From: Paenibacillus sp. FSL R7-0204
Lineage (GTDB): Bacteria; Bacillota; Bacilli; Paenibacillales; Paenibacillaceae
Length of the DNA: 64,000 nt
NCBI RefSeq assembly: GCF_038002225.1
Contig: NZ_JBBOCA010000001.1
Coordinates: 6,572,001 to 6,636,000, forward strand
Direction: 5' to 3'
Positions within the stretch are counted from its first letter, which is position 1, and each line of letters begins with the position of its first letter. The notes beneath the pieces are model-generated. The model was not told the origin of the DNA, ran no database searches, and was given only the letters and a program-made list of their open reading frames with translations. The position numbers and the translations under genes are program-made. Below are positions 16,598-25,136 of the stretch, piece by piece.

Positions 16598-17443
16598 ATG
16601 ACAGCAGTGAAGCTCAGTATTGATTACGATGCATTTGAGGAAGGCAAACGGATAGAGACGGAGATTGAACGCTTAAGCAGCAGCCCAGAAGCGGCTACCC
16701 TGACCAGCCTGACGATTGGCGACTGGGGACAAGCTTACGAGCAGAGTTCGGAGCATGTGGTTGAGGCTCTGGTGAAGCATAATGCAAGCTTCCCGGCGCT
16801 GCGCAAGCTGTTCATCGGGGACATGAGCTATGAGGAATGTGAAATCTCGTGGATTAACCAGACCGATCTCTCGCCGTTGCTGCCCGCTTATCCTGAGCTG
16901 CAATCCCTGACTGTACAAGGCGGTACCGATCTGCGTCTGAGCCAGCTGCAGCATGACAAGCTGGAAGAACTCATTATTATTACCGGCGGACTCGGCAAGG
17001 TTGTGCTGGCGGATATCGCCGCTTCTACTCTGCCTAACCTGCAGAAGCTCGAACTCTATCTTGGGGTGGACAATTATGGCTTCGACGGCGGGCTGGAGGA
17101 CCTTCTGCCGCTGATCGAGCCCGGGAAATTCCCTAAGCTAACCTATCTTGGACTCAAAAACAGTGAGATCCAGGACGAAATTGCCGCAGCCCTGGCGGAT
17201 GCGCCGATTCTGGACCAGCTCCATACCCTGGATATGTCACTAGGAACGCTTAGCGACACCGGCGCAGAAGCGCTGCTCGCCAGCGAGCGGGTCAAGGGAC
17301 TGAAGCTGCTCAACCTGAGCCATCACTTCATGTCTGACGAGATGATGCTGCGTCTGAAGAACAGCGGATTGCCGGTTGATGTCAGCGACCAGCAGCAAGC
17401 CGATGACGATGATGACTGGCGTTATCCGTCGATCACAGAATAA
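16598..17443 (+). CDS. STM4015 family leucine-rich-repeat protein
   Basis: 281 residues from ATG 16598 (GGGAGGG upstream); a TTG 11 codons earlier is poorer. The middle and C-terminal parts are irregular leucine-rich repeats (LRKLFIGDM, LQSLTVQGG, LQKLELYLG, LTYLGLKNS, LHTLDMS, LKLLNLSHH). The length and its place beside STM4014- and STM4013-like genes match the STM4015 family of Salmonella. Role unknown; LRR proteins commonly bind partner proteins or peptides. The tail is acidic (DDDDDW). The next start overlaps its stop (TAATG). Confidence 0.85.
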   Translation: MTAVKLSIDYDAFEEGKRIETEIERLSSSPEAATLTSLTIGDWGQAYEQSSEHVVEALVKHNASFPALRKLFIGDMSYEECEISWINQTDLSPLLPAYPELQSLTVQGGTDLRLSQLQHDKLEELIIITGGLGKVVLADIAASTLPNLQKLELYLGVDNYGFDGGLEDLLPLIEPGKFPKLTYLGLKNSEIQDEIAAALADAPILDQLHTLDMSLGTLSDTGAEALLASERVKGLKLLNLSHHFMSDEMMLRLKNSGLPVDVSDQQQADDDDDWRYPSITE

Positions 17444-18858
17444 TGCAGCCCGCAGCACCGCTGATTGTCTTTTGCCAGCCCGGCGACCGGCGCTCGGCCG
17501 GCATTCAGCAGGCGCGTTCGCGTCTCGGGATGCCCCCGGCGCTGCTGATTCCCTACGCCGGGCTGCTGGAGAACCAGCCGCTGGCTGATCTGCTGGAGCA
17601 GGCTGTGCAGCAGCAGATTCGGGACCGAGGTCCGGGGCAACCGCTGCTGGAACAGTGGGAATCCCTGCGCGTTCGCAGCAGCGGACACTCCGAGCAAGAG
17701 TCCGCTGGCGGCGGCTTCAGCGGGCACTCCACGCAAGAGTCCGCTGGCGGCGGCTTCAGCGGGCACTCCGCAGCGGCACAGCCAGGCGGCAGCGGCAGCG
17801 TACCCGCTGTGCCAGGGTCCGCAGCGTGCCCGCCGCTGCTGCGGCTGGAGTCCCCCGGCGGCAGCTTCGCGCTGGAGCGGGCGCTTATCGCGCTGGGCGC
17901 ACCCGATGCGCCGGACGCGGACGACTCGCTGCACCCGTTCGGGCAGCAGCCGGACCTGCGGCCGCTAAGCTTCAAAGCGGCCTCCGCCCTGAAGGACATG
18001 CCCGGCGTGCTGCATCACCCGTCCCAGTGGTTCCGCGGCTACTGCCGCCTGCTGGCACGGCTCCGGCAGGAGGCCGGGCAGCTCCTGCCCGCCTCCCGCT
18101 GGACCAATGACCCGGCGGAGATCGCAGCCATGACGGACAAGCGCCGGACCCAGCAGATTCTGGCTGAGTCCGGCGTGTCTGTTCCCCGGCCGCTTCGCGG
18201 CAGCGGCGGACAAGTCCCCGTGGACTACGCCTCCCTGCGCGAGCTGATGCTGTCGCAGCGGATGCACCGTGTGTTCATCAAGCTGGCCAGCGGCTCCGCT
18301 GCGTCCGGCGTGATTGCTTATCAGCTGAACCCGGTCACGGGAGCTGAGTCGGCGGTTACCACCATCGGGGTCGAGAGCTATATTACCCGGCCCCCGGTGT
18401 ATTATAATTCCGGCAAGCTGCAGCGTTATACAGATTCTGCCCGCCTTGCCGGCATTATTAACTGGCTCTACCGCCACGGCGCCTATGCCGAGCAGTGGAT
18501 TCCGAAGCCCGGCAGGGATGGGCATTCCTTCGACATCCGCCAGCTGGTTGTCGCCGGAGAAGCCTGCCACGCTGTCGCCAGGGTCAGCACCACCCCGATT
18601 ACGAATCTGCATCTGCGCAGCCGGCGGATGACTCCGGCGGAGGCCGGGCTGAGCGAGGCGCAGCAGGCGGAAGTACGCCGGACAGCGGAGGCTTCGCTGG
18701 CCGCTTTTCCGAACTCTTCCATCGCGGGCATCGATGTGCTGGTTGGAAGCACCGGGCAGACGTACACGGCGGATGTGAATCCTTTTGGCGACTTGTTGTA
18801 CGATGTTGAATACCAGGGCTGCAGCACCTACGAATGGGAAATGAAGCAGCTGTCTTAG
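17443..18858 (+). CDS. STM4014 family ATP-grasp protein
   Basis: 471 residues. The C-terminal half carries ATP-grasp features: TDKRRTQQILAESGVSVPRP, the nucleotide-binding strand HRVFIKLASGSAASGVIAY, and a metal-binding GIDVLVGS ... DVNPFGD ending. ATP-grasp enzymes join a carboxylate to an amine, thiol or similar group through an acyl phosphate. The N-terminal part holds a Gly/Ser/His-rich linker (residues 80-125) encoded by two 39-bp direct repeats at 17683-17760. It sits between the LRR and the sulfatase-like genes. Confidence 0.85.
   Translation: MQPAAPLIVFCQPGDRRSAGIQQARSRLGMPPALLIPYAGLLENQPLADLLEQAVQQQIRDRGPGQPLLEQWESLRVRSSGHSEQESAGGGFSGHSTQESAGGGFSGHSAAAQPGGSGSVPAVPGSAACPPLLRLESPGGSFALERALIALGAPDAPDADDSLHPFGQQPDLRPLSFKAASALKDMPGVLHHPSQWFRGYCRLLARLRQEAGQLLPASRWTNDPAEIAAMTDKRRTQQILAESGVSVPRPLRGSGGQVPVDYASLRELMLSQRMHRVFIKLASGSAASGVIAYQLNPVTGAESAVTTIGVESYITRPPVYYNSGKLQRYTDSARLAGIINWLYRHGAYAEQWIPKPGRDGHSFDIRQLVVAGEACHAVARVSTTPITNLHLRSRRMTPAEAGLSEAQQAEVRRTAEASLAAFPNSSIAGIDVLVGSTGQTYTADVNPFGDLLYDVEYQGCSTYEWEMKQLS
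17683..17760 (+). repeat. Two tandem 39-bp coding repeats
   Basis: Units 17683-17721 and 17722-17760 differ at only a few bases and encode the 13-residue motif GHS(E/T)QESAGGGFS twice, with a third start at 17761. They fall in a low-complexity linker of the ATP-grasp protein, so copy number could vary by slippage without breaking the frame. Confidence 0.85.
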
Positions 18859-18873
18859 GAGGAATCCGGCCCC

Positions 18874-19659
18874 ATGACCGATATGAATGCCGTCGTCGGC
18901 ACCCACGATATATTGATGATTACGCTTGATACTCTGCGCTACGATGCGGCTGTGCTGGAGGAGGCGAATTGCCCCAATCTGTGCGGCAGCGGCTCCTGGG
19001 AGAAGCGGCATACCCCCGGCAGCTTCACGTATGCGGCCCATCACGCCTTCTTCGGCGGCTTCCTGCCCACTCCGGCTAACACGAATAAGGCTGAGCATGT
19101 ACGGCTGTTCCACTCCAGGAATACCGGAATGAAGACCCATCCCCATACCTGGCTGTTCGATACACCGGACATGGTGTCGGGGCTGGCAGCGGCGGGTTAT
19201 CAGACGATGTGTATCGGGGGCGTAATCTTTTTCAGCAAAAAAGTGCCCCTCGCCCGCGTCCTCCCCGGTTATTTCCAGCAGAGCTACTGGCGGATGACCT
19301 TCGGGGTCACGAACCCGCGCTCGACGGAGCATCAGGTGAATCACGCGCTCAAGCTGCTCGGCAACACCCCGCTGGACCAGCGGCTGTTCCTGTTCATGAA
19401 TGTCTCGGCGATCCATGGCCCGAACCATATGTTCCTGCCGGGTGCGCGCAAGGATTCCGTGGACAGCCAGCGTGCAGCGCTCCGTTATGCCGACGGAGCG
19501 CTGGCGCGTCTGTTCGATGCGTTCAGGAAGCGGGGCAATCCGGTATTCTGTCTGGCTTTTTCCGATCACGGCACGGCTTACGGCGAGGACGGCTATCAGG
19601 GCCACCGGCTGGCGCATGACACGGTATGGAATGTTCCGTACCGGGAATTTATTTTATAA
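18874..19659 (+). CDS. STM4013/SEN3800 family sulfatase-like hydrolase
   Basis: 261 residues, alkaline-phosphatase superfamily in form: N-terminal metal-binding DILMITLDTLRYDA and C-terminal FSDHGTAYGEDGYQGHRLAHD metal ligands. The classic sulfatase motif CxPxR, source of the formylglycine nucleophile, is absent; the region that should hold it reads GSFTYAAHHAFFGG, so the nucleophile would be Ser or Thr and the activity may be phosphoryl rather than sulfuryl transfer. It follows the ATP-grasp gene by 15 bp, with TAGGAGGA as ribosome site. Confidence 0.82.
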   Translation: MTDMNAVVGTHDILMITLDTLRYDAAVLEEANCPNLCGSGSWEKRHTPGSFTYAAHHAFFGGFLPTPANTNKAEHVRLFHSRNTGMKTHPHTWLFDTPDMVSGLAAAGYQTMCIGGVIFFSKKVPLARVLPGYFQQSYWRMTFGVTNPRSTEHQVNHALKLLGNTPLDQRLFLFMNVSAIHGPNHMFLPGARKDSVDSQRAALRYADGALARLFDAFRKRGNPVFCLAFSDHGTAYGEDGYQGHRLAHDTVWNVPYREFIL

Positions 19660-19702
19660 GTATGGAACTGAAATTTCGATCCCGCACAAGGAAGGAGAAC
19701 GT

Positions 19703-21091
19703 ATGACGTCCATCCGGCAATCTCTGCATCACCTGAACCAAGACGGACACCCTCCCTTCTCCGCTGGGGAGCTTCAGCAATGGACGGAGCAGATCACAGC
19801 CCATCCTTACCGCAATTATCTCTATTCTTATCCGCACAAAACCGCTTACCGCGAGTTCGCCTCCCCCCTTCCTTTAGAGGAGCTGTGGCGGGATGAGCCT
19901 GCGGAGAGTTTTTTCTTATATATGCATATTCCGTTCTGCGGCGCGCGCTGCGGCTTCTGCAACCTGTTCACGCTGCCTGATAAAAGAGCGAATGTGCACG
20001 CCGAATACGTGGATGCGCTGGAACGGCAGGCCCGGCAGTGGGCAGCCTTCACCCGTCACAAGCCTTACGCGCGCTTCGCCATCGGCGGCGGGACGCCCAG
20101 TCTTCTTGCTCCCGCGCAGCTGAACCGGCTGTTCAGGATTGCAAAGGATATCATGGGGGTTGATCTTAGAACCACCTCTATCTCTGTGGAAACCTCGCCC
20201 GAGACGCTGACGGAGGAGAAGCTGACGATTCTGAAGGAGCATACCGTGGACCGCGTCAGCATGGGCATCCAGAGCTTCGTGGCCGCCGAGTCGGCTGCGA
20301 TCTACCGCCCGCAGGACCCGGAGGTGGTGTACCATGCGCTGGAGCTGCTGGGGCAGTTTGATTTCCCCATTCTCAATCTGGATCTGATCTACGGACTCCC
20401 GGGGCAAACGGTAGATTCCTGGCTCTATTCGCTGAACCAGGCGCTATTGCATGAACCGGAGGAAATCTTCCTCTATCCGCTCTACACCCGTGAGCATACC
20501 ATTGTGAAGCCGGGCGACCTGGTGAATCAGCTGGATATCCGTCATGAATGCTATGAAGCAGCACGTGCAGTACTGGCAGAGCGTGGCTACCGCCAATATT
20601 CCATGCGCAGATTCGCCAAAGAGGATGCCGGAACTGGCAAGGTTATTCTTGACTACAGCTGCCAGGAGGAAGGCATGGTCGGCCTCGGCTGCGGCGCGCG
20701 TTCCTATACCCGGAATGTTCATTATGCCTCCCGCTACGGCGTCAGCCGCAAGGCCACGGAGAGCATTATCGCGGATTATGTTGCAGCCGAGCGTTATGAT
20801 ACAGCCGATTATGGCATCGTGCTGAGCCTGGACGAGCAGAAACGGCGGTTCATTCTAAAAGCAATCCTGCACAGCGAAGGACTGACAATTGCGGACTATA
20901 ACCAGCGGTTCGGGACTACCCTATGGGAGGATCACCCCGAGCTTGGCCTCTTGGTACAGAGCGGGTTCGCCACGGATGATGAGGGTATTCTGCGGCTGAC
21001 TCCAGATGGGCTGGGCTACTCCGATTCCATCGGTGACTGGTTCATCTCCGGTGAGATCCGCGAGCAGATGAAGGAGTTCATCCTGCCATGA
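19703..21091 (+). CDS. STM4012 family radical SAM protein
   Basis: 462 residues from ATG 19703 with GAAGGAG upstream; the frame is open from 19400, but the earlier part overlaps the sulfatase-like gene. The radical SAM motif is FCGARCGFCNLF (CxxxCxxC) at about residues 75-85, and downstream GGGTPS and the coproporphyrinogen oxidase/HemW-like arrangement are clear. HemW-like paralogues of this kind carry out unknown radical chemistry. It overlaps the next radical SAM gene by 4 bp. Confidence 0.87.
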   Translation: MTSIRQSLHHLNQDGHPPFSAGELQQWTEQITAHPYRNYLYSYPHKTAYREFASPLPLEELWRDEPAESFFLYMHIPFCGARCGFCNLFTLPDKRANVHAEYVDALERQARQWAAFTRHKPYARFAIGGGTPSLLAPAQLNRLFRIAKDIMGVDLRTTSISVETSPETLTEEKLTILKEHTVDRVSMGIQSFVAAESAAIYRPQDPEVVYHALELLGQFDFPILNLDLIYGLPGQTVDSWLYSLNQALLHEPEEIFLYPLYTREHTIVKPGDLVNQLDIRHECYEAARAVLAERGYRQYSMRRFAKEDAGTGKVILDYSCQEEGMVGLGCGARSYTRNVHYASRYGVSRKATESIIADYVAAERYDTADYGIVLSLDEQKRRFILKAILHSEGLTIADYNQRFGTTLWEDHPELGLLVQSGFATDDEGILRLTPDGLGYSDSIGDWFISGEIREQMKEFILP

Positions 21092-21957
21092 AGGCAGTCC
21101 TCTACTACCGGGGTTCCCTCTCCTCCTGTAATTATGACTGCCCATACTGCCCCTTCGGCAAAACCAAAGACAGCGCCGCCACCCTCGCCAAAGACCGCGC
21201 AGGTCTTGAGACCTTCGTCCGCTGGGTGGCGGAGCAGGGGGCTGCAGGCCACCGCCTGTCTATTTTTTTCAATCCGTATGGCGAGGGCTTGACGCACCGC
21301 TGGTACCGGGATGCGCTGATCACGCTGTCCCATATGGAGCATGTGGACAAGGTTGCCATCCAGACCAATCTGTCCGCCCGGCTTGATTTCACCGCTGAAC
21401 TGAATCCGTCCAAGGCAGCCTTCTGGGCGACCTATCATCCGGGTCAGGTCAGTGAGGAACGGTTCCTGGCGCAGTGTATGAGCGTATACCGCCGGGGGAT
21501 TCCTTTTAGCGTCGGCAGTGTGGGGGTGCATAGTGCCTTCCCGGCGATCGCCTCGCTGCGTGCGGCCTTGCCGGAGGAAGTCTATCTGTGGGTGAACGCC
21601 TACAAGGACAAGCGGGATTATTATACGGCAGAGGATATAAGCTTCCTGAGCGGGATAGACCCGCATTTCCAAATTAATGCCATGGACTACGACAGCCTCG
21701 GCGCCAGCTGTAATGCCGGCAGCAGCGTATTCTACGTGCAAGGCCCCGGCCTGGTAAAGCGCTGCTACAAGGACCGCGCGGTCATCGGCAACCTCTACCG
21801 TGACGGACTGGAGGGGCTCGCTGCCCGGCGGAGCTGCCGCATGAAGGTCTGCGATTGTTACATCGGCTATATTCATATGCCCGAGCTGGGCCTGGAGCAG
21901 ATCTACGGCTCCGGCCTGCTGGAGCGGATTCCTTACGGCGCAGGGAGGACAGAGTAA
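21088..21957 (+). CDS. STM4011 family radical SAM protein
   Basis: 289 residues. The 4Fe-4S motif CNYDCPYC is at residues 14-21. The C-terminal half has extra cysteines (KRCYKDRAVIGN, then CRMKVCDCYIGY) that look like an auxiliary iron-sulfur site of SPASM type. The start overlaps the STM4012-like stop (ATGA) and its stop overlaps the APS kinase start (TAATG), so the three are translationally coupled. Confidence 0.85.
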   Translation: MKAVLYYRGSLSSCNYDCPYCPFGKTKDSAATLAKDRAGLETFVRWVAEQGAAGHRLSIFFNPYGEGLTHRWYRDALITLSHMEHVDKVAIQTNLSARLDFTAELNPSKAAFWATYHPGQVSEERFLAQCMSVYRRGIPFSVGSVGVHSAFPAIASLRAALPEEVYLWVNAYKDKRDYYTAEDISFLSGIDPHFQINAMDYDSLGASCNAGSSVFYVQGPGLVKRCYKDRAVIGNLYRDGLEGLAARRSCRMKVCDCYIGYIHMPELGLEQIYGSGLLERIPYGAGRTE

Positions 21958-22517
21958 TGACTACTGGTAAGCTACAAGCACACAAGACCTCTGCCGGGTT
22001 AACGATATGGCTTACCGGTCTGTCGGGAGCGGGCAAGTCTACACTTGCCGCTCTGCTCACAGACCGGCTCCGGGAGCAGGGGCAGGCGGTGGAATGGCTG
22101 GACGGCGATGAGCTGCGGCGCAGCCTGGGGCAGGGACTCGGCTTCAGCCGTGAGGACCGGTTCGAGAACATCCGCAGAGCGGTCTACCTCTCCGGGATGC
22201 TGAACCGGCATGGCGTGATTACCATAGTCTCGGTGATCAGCCCTTATGCCGAGATGCGCAGCTATGCCCGGCAGGAATTGCCGGGCTTCGTCGAGGTCTA
22301 TGTGGACTGCCCGCTTCCCGTCTGTGAAGCGCGGGATGTCAAAGGGCTGTACGCCAAAGCCCGCTCCGGTGAGATCCCGGCCTTCACCGGGATCTCCGAT
22401 CCTTATGAAGCTCCGGCTGACCCGGAGCTGACGCTGCACACAGCGGAGCGTACACCGGAGCAATGCATGGAAGAGCTGATCAGCTGGCTCACAGAGCATC
22501 GGCTTTATCGGCTGTGA
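21957..22517 (+). CDS. cysC: Adenylyl-sulfate kinase
   Basis: 186 residues from ATG 21957, chosen because GGGAGGA precedes it and the ATG overlaps the previous stop. The P-loop is GLSGAGKST (about 20-28), followed by DGDELRRSLGQGLGFSREDRFENIRR and the APS-binding VKGLYAKARSGEIPAFTGI stretch. It phosphorylates adenylyl sulfate to PAPS, the sulfuryl donor. No ATP sulfurylase or PAPS reductase is next to it, so here it probably serves the STM401x-like cluster rather than cysteine synthesis. Confidence 0.92.
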   Translation: MTTGKLQAHKTSAGLTIWLTGLSGAGKSTLAALLTDRLREQGQAVEWLDGDELRRSLGQGLGFSREDRFENIRRAVYLSGMLNRHGVITIVSVISPYAEMRSYARQELPGFVEVYVDCPLPVCEARDVKGLYAKARSGEIPAFTGISDPYEAPADPELTLHTAERTPEQCMEELISWLTEHRLYRL

Positions 22518-22539
22518 TGGGATAGAGCAGACGGAATAA

Positions 22540-22568
22540 GGAGGGGCGTTGATGCCCCTCCTTTGTTT
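22540..22568 (+). terminator. Rho-independent terminator of the STM401x/cysC cluster
   Basis: Stem GGAGGGGC/GCCCCTCC with a six-base loop followed by TTTGTTTA, 23 bases after the cysC stop. Confidence 0.8.
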
Positions 22569-22673
22569 ATTTAGCGCGTATCCGGGGAATTCAGGTGCAC
22601 TAATGCTCCTCATTCGCTCGTTTAGGCCGCATCTGCTGAATTCGGGGGCAAGTAAGGACAAATTGTATCCAGA

Positions 22674-23402
22674 TTATTTGCGCGAGTTAGATTGGCGGCG
22701 CAGGAGAATCACTGCGGCGGCTCCAAGGACTACTATACCGGTACCTGCTCCAGCGTAAATCAGCCTAGATGCAGAGGTTGTTTCAGGCACGGACGTTGGA
22801 TTTTTTTCAGCCGTATGTTCAGAGATTGGAGGGCTTACTGAAGTTGGATGATTACCAGAGACCGCCCCTTGATCATCAGTGATCCCGGGCGGCTCCGTGG
22901 GCGAGCCCCCTGACATTCCGGCGCCAAGCTCATTAAGGTCCTCCTTCGCCCCAGAGAAGAATGCGGTCCGGCTGCAGAAGCTGACTGTAAGCTTAGCTGT
23001 TCCTTCCTCCCCCTCCGCTTCCTCTGCGCCTGCATACACGATGTAGCGTTCACCCTTTGTGAACTGGAATCCGCAGCTTTCCTCCGCCTGTGCGGTAGTT
23101 ACCGTTACCCTCTCTCCCATTTCACCCTTCCACCGCGCTCCCACTTGAAAGGTTACCTGCACCGGATCAGCGCTGGACTGCATAATTTTAAATTTCTCTT
23201 TAATGGAGACTACCGTTCCCTCAAAAACAGCTGCACTCTTCTCCATTGCTTCCAGCGGCGAAGGAGACACTGCACAAGAACAGGCATAGGTTACCTGCGG
23301 GCGAATAGTCAGCAGTGTCATGAAGACAATCAGCGAACAGAGAATCATCAGCCAGGCGCTCCGTATTTTCCTTGTCGTTACCATCAACATCACGCTCCTC
23401 AT
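22674..23402 (-). CDS. Secreted netrin/TIMP-like domain protein with C-terminal membrane anchor
   Basis: 242 residues. A signal peptide (1-40) ends just before CSCAVSPSPLEAMEKS, the N-terminal disulfide pattern of tissue-inhibitor-of-metalloproteinase/netrin (NTR) domains (about 40-160). A low-complexity Pro/Ser/Thr stretch and a single helix (LIYAGAGTGIVVLGAAAVILL) followed by RRQSNSRK anchor it at the surface. Bacterial members are poorly characterised; protease inhibition is suggested by the fold but not shown. Confidence 0.75.
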   Translation of the reverse strand: MRSVMLMVTTRKIRSAWLMILCSLIVFMTLLTIRPQVTYACSCAVSPSPLEAMEKSAAVFEGTVVSIKEKFKIMQSSADPVQVTFQVGARWKGEMGERVTVTTAQAEESCGFQFTKGERYIVYAGAEEAEGEEGTAKLTVSFCSRTAFFSGAKEDLNELGAGMSGGSPTEPPGITDDQGAVSGNHPTSVSPPISEHTAEKNPTSVPETTSASRLIYAGAGTGIVVLGAAAVILLRRQSNSRK

Positions 23403-23432
23403 AACCCTCAGACGGAAACTTCCAGAGAAAGG

Positions 23433-24875
23433 TTACACACTCCCGCCATCTACTCCCCCCGCCTCAATCTCCCGCGCAATGGCAGTGAGCCGCCGCATTC
23501 CCTCGCGCAGCAAGGCTTCACTGGCGAACGAGTAGCTGAGGCGCAGCCAGGACTTCATCTCCCCCAGCGGATCACAGAGCTCACCGGGAACGAAGGAGAT
23601 GGACTGCTCCAGACAACGGGCCAGCAGCTTAGTGACCGGAACACTGTCCGGCAGCTTGACCCACAGATTAAGCCCACCTTGCGGAGTTGTCCATTCCCAG
23701 CCGGTGGCCGCGAGCTCCTCCTCCATAATCTCCCTGTGCACCTGAAGGGCAATCCGCAGCTTGCCGAGATGCTGCTGTAAGCGCGGCGAGGTGTAATAAT
23801 GCAGGAAAATCTTCTGATTCAGCAGCGGCGTCCCGTTATCCGCTAAGGACTTGGCGGCGATCAGCCGTTCCATGAACGGGTAACGGCAAGCCACGGCGCA
23901 GATCCGCAGGCCGGGAGCTACATATTTGCTGAAGCTGCTGATATACATCACCCAGCCCTCCGTATCATAGGCGAAGAACGGCGGGGGCGGCTCTTCCCCG
24001 AAGTACATGTCACGGAACGGATCATCCTCCACGAGCAGGCAGCGGTAGCGCTCCGCAAGCTCCACCAGCAGCTTGCGCTGCTTCGCCGGAACCGTATACC
24101 CCGTCGGGTTATGATGGGTCGGGTTGATATAGAACATCCGCGGCTTATTCTTACGCATCAGCTCCTCCACCGCCGCCAGGTCATATCCCTGCGGCGAGAT
24201 CTCCACGGCTACCAGCCGCGCCCCTGCCCGCCGAAAAATATCCAGCGCCACACTATACGTAGGCCGCTCCACCAGCACAGCATCCATCGGACCGAGCATG
24301 ATCCCGGCAATCAGATTGATGGCCTGTTGTGCACCTGAAGTAATCAACAGCTCGCGGGCCGACAGCTGGAGCCTATACCGCTCCTCGAAATGGCTGCTCA
24401 GCGTAACCCGCAGCTCTTCATCCCCCTCCACGGAGGAGTAGGTGCCCATGACCTTCGGGTAGAGATCGAATACTTTTTTGACATAATCGGACAGGAACAG
24501 GTTCGGCAGCAGTCCCGGATCAATCAAGGCCTGGGAGAATTGGTACGTGACCGGCATCCGCTGAATATCCGACATCGGGCTCCTGACCATATACCCCGGT
24601 ACTGCCGCCCCTTCGTCCACCGTAGGGTCCAGCCTGCTGCCCGGGGCCACATAATAACCGGATTTGTCTTTAACATACAGCTTGCCGCTCTCGGTAAGTG
24701 CCCGGTAGGCCTTGAAGACCGTCAGCCGGTGAACTCCCAGCTCCTCCGCCAGCAGCCGGATCGACGGCAGTTTATCACCGGTACTCCACTCCCCCCGCTC
24801 CATCCGGTTCAGCATGAACTCATAGACTTGGCGGGATAAGGGATTATTCTGCTCGGCACCCGCTATTTTTTTCAT
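23433..24875 (-). CDS. MocR/PdxR-type GntR regulator with aminotransferase-like domain
   Basis: 480 residues from the ATG at 24875 (a 13-codon upstream extension has no ribosome site). A GntR winged helix (about 10-80, KLPSIRLLAEELGVHRLTVFKAYRAL) is fused to a fold-type-I aminotransferase domain with SFSKYVAPGLRI, where the lysine would bind pyridoxal phosphate. Such proteins sense PLP or an amino compound and control a divergent gene. Here that gene is the EamA transporter at 25137, with a 260-bp shared intergenic region. Confidence 0.92.
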   Translation of the reverse strand: MKKIAGAEQNNPLSRQVYEFMLNRMERGEWSTGDKLPSIRLLAEELGVHRLTVFKAYRALTESGKLYVKDKSGYYVAPGSRLDPTVDEGAAVPGYMVRSPMSDIQRMPVTYQFSQALIDPGLLPNLFLSDYVKKVFDLYPKVMGTYSSVEGDEELRVTLSSHFEERYRLQLSARELLITSGAQQAINLIAGIMLGPMDAVLVERPTYSVALDIFRRAGARLVAVEISPQGYDLAAVEELMRKNKPRMFYINPTHHNPTGYTVPAKQRKLLVELAERYRCLLVEDDPFRDMYFGEEPPPPFFAYDTEGWVMYISSFSKYVAPGLRICAVACRYPFMERLIAAKSLADNGTPLLNQKIFLHYYTSPRLQQHLGKLRIALQVHREIMEEELAATGWEWTTPQGGLNLWVKLPDSVPVTKLLARCLEQSISFVPGELCDPLGEMKSWLRLSYSFASEALLREGMRRLTAIAREIEAGGVDGGSV

Positions 24876-25037
24876 CAACCTGCCGCCTTTCTGCAACATA
24901 TACCGGGGTCGCACCCCGCTCCATCACTCAATATTCACTCGACTAAGCTCCTGCTGACACTTGCCGATTTCTACACATCCTTGCACGCCCCGCAGCTAAC
25001 TTCTCTTTGCCCTATTGTACAGCATTCCCTCCCGCAA

Positions 25038-25063
25038 CTGTTCTACTATCTTCAATCTGTTCT
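25038..25063. promoter_or_regulatory. Possible MocR operator: direct repeat CTGTTCT
   Basis: CTGTTCT occurs at 25038-25044 and 25057-25063, 19 bp start to start, 74 bp before the EamA transporter start. MocR regulators usually bind short direct repeats in the divergent intergenic region. Assigned by position and repeat only. Confidence 0.4.
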
Positions 25064-25136
25064 GTGCCTATAAGGATATGATTAACTGAAATCTTTAAGA
25101 GGGTGGCACACTACCACCACAAAGGGGAACTGAAAC

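Noticed and set aside
17965..19617. A 550-codon reverse frame across the ATP-grasp and sulfatase-like genes
   Set aside because: It is antisense to two strongly supported genes in a GC-rich region where such shadow frames are common, and the product resembles no protein family.
22569..22660. An imperfect direct repeat after the cysC terminator (GAATTCAGG and GAATTCGGG with similar flanks)
   Set aside because: Too short and diverged to separate from chance without a genome search.
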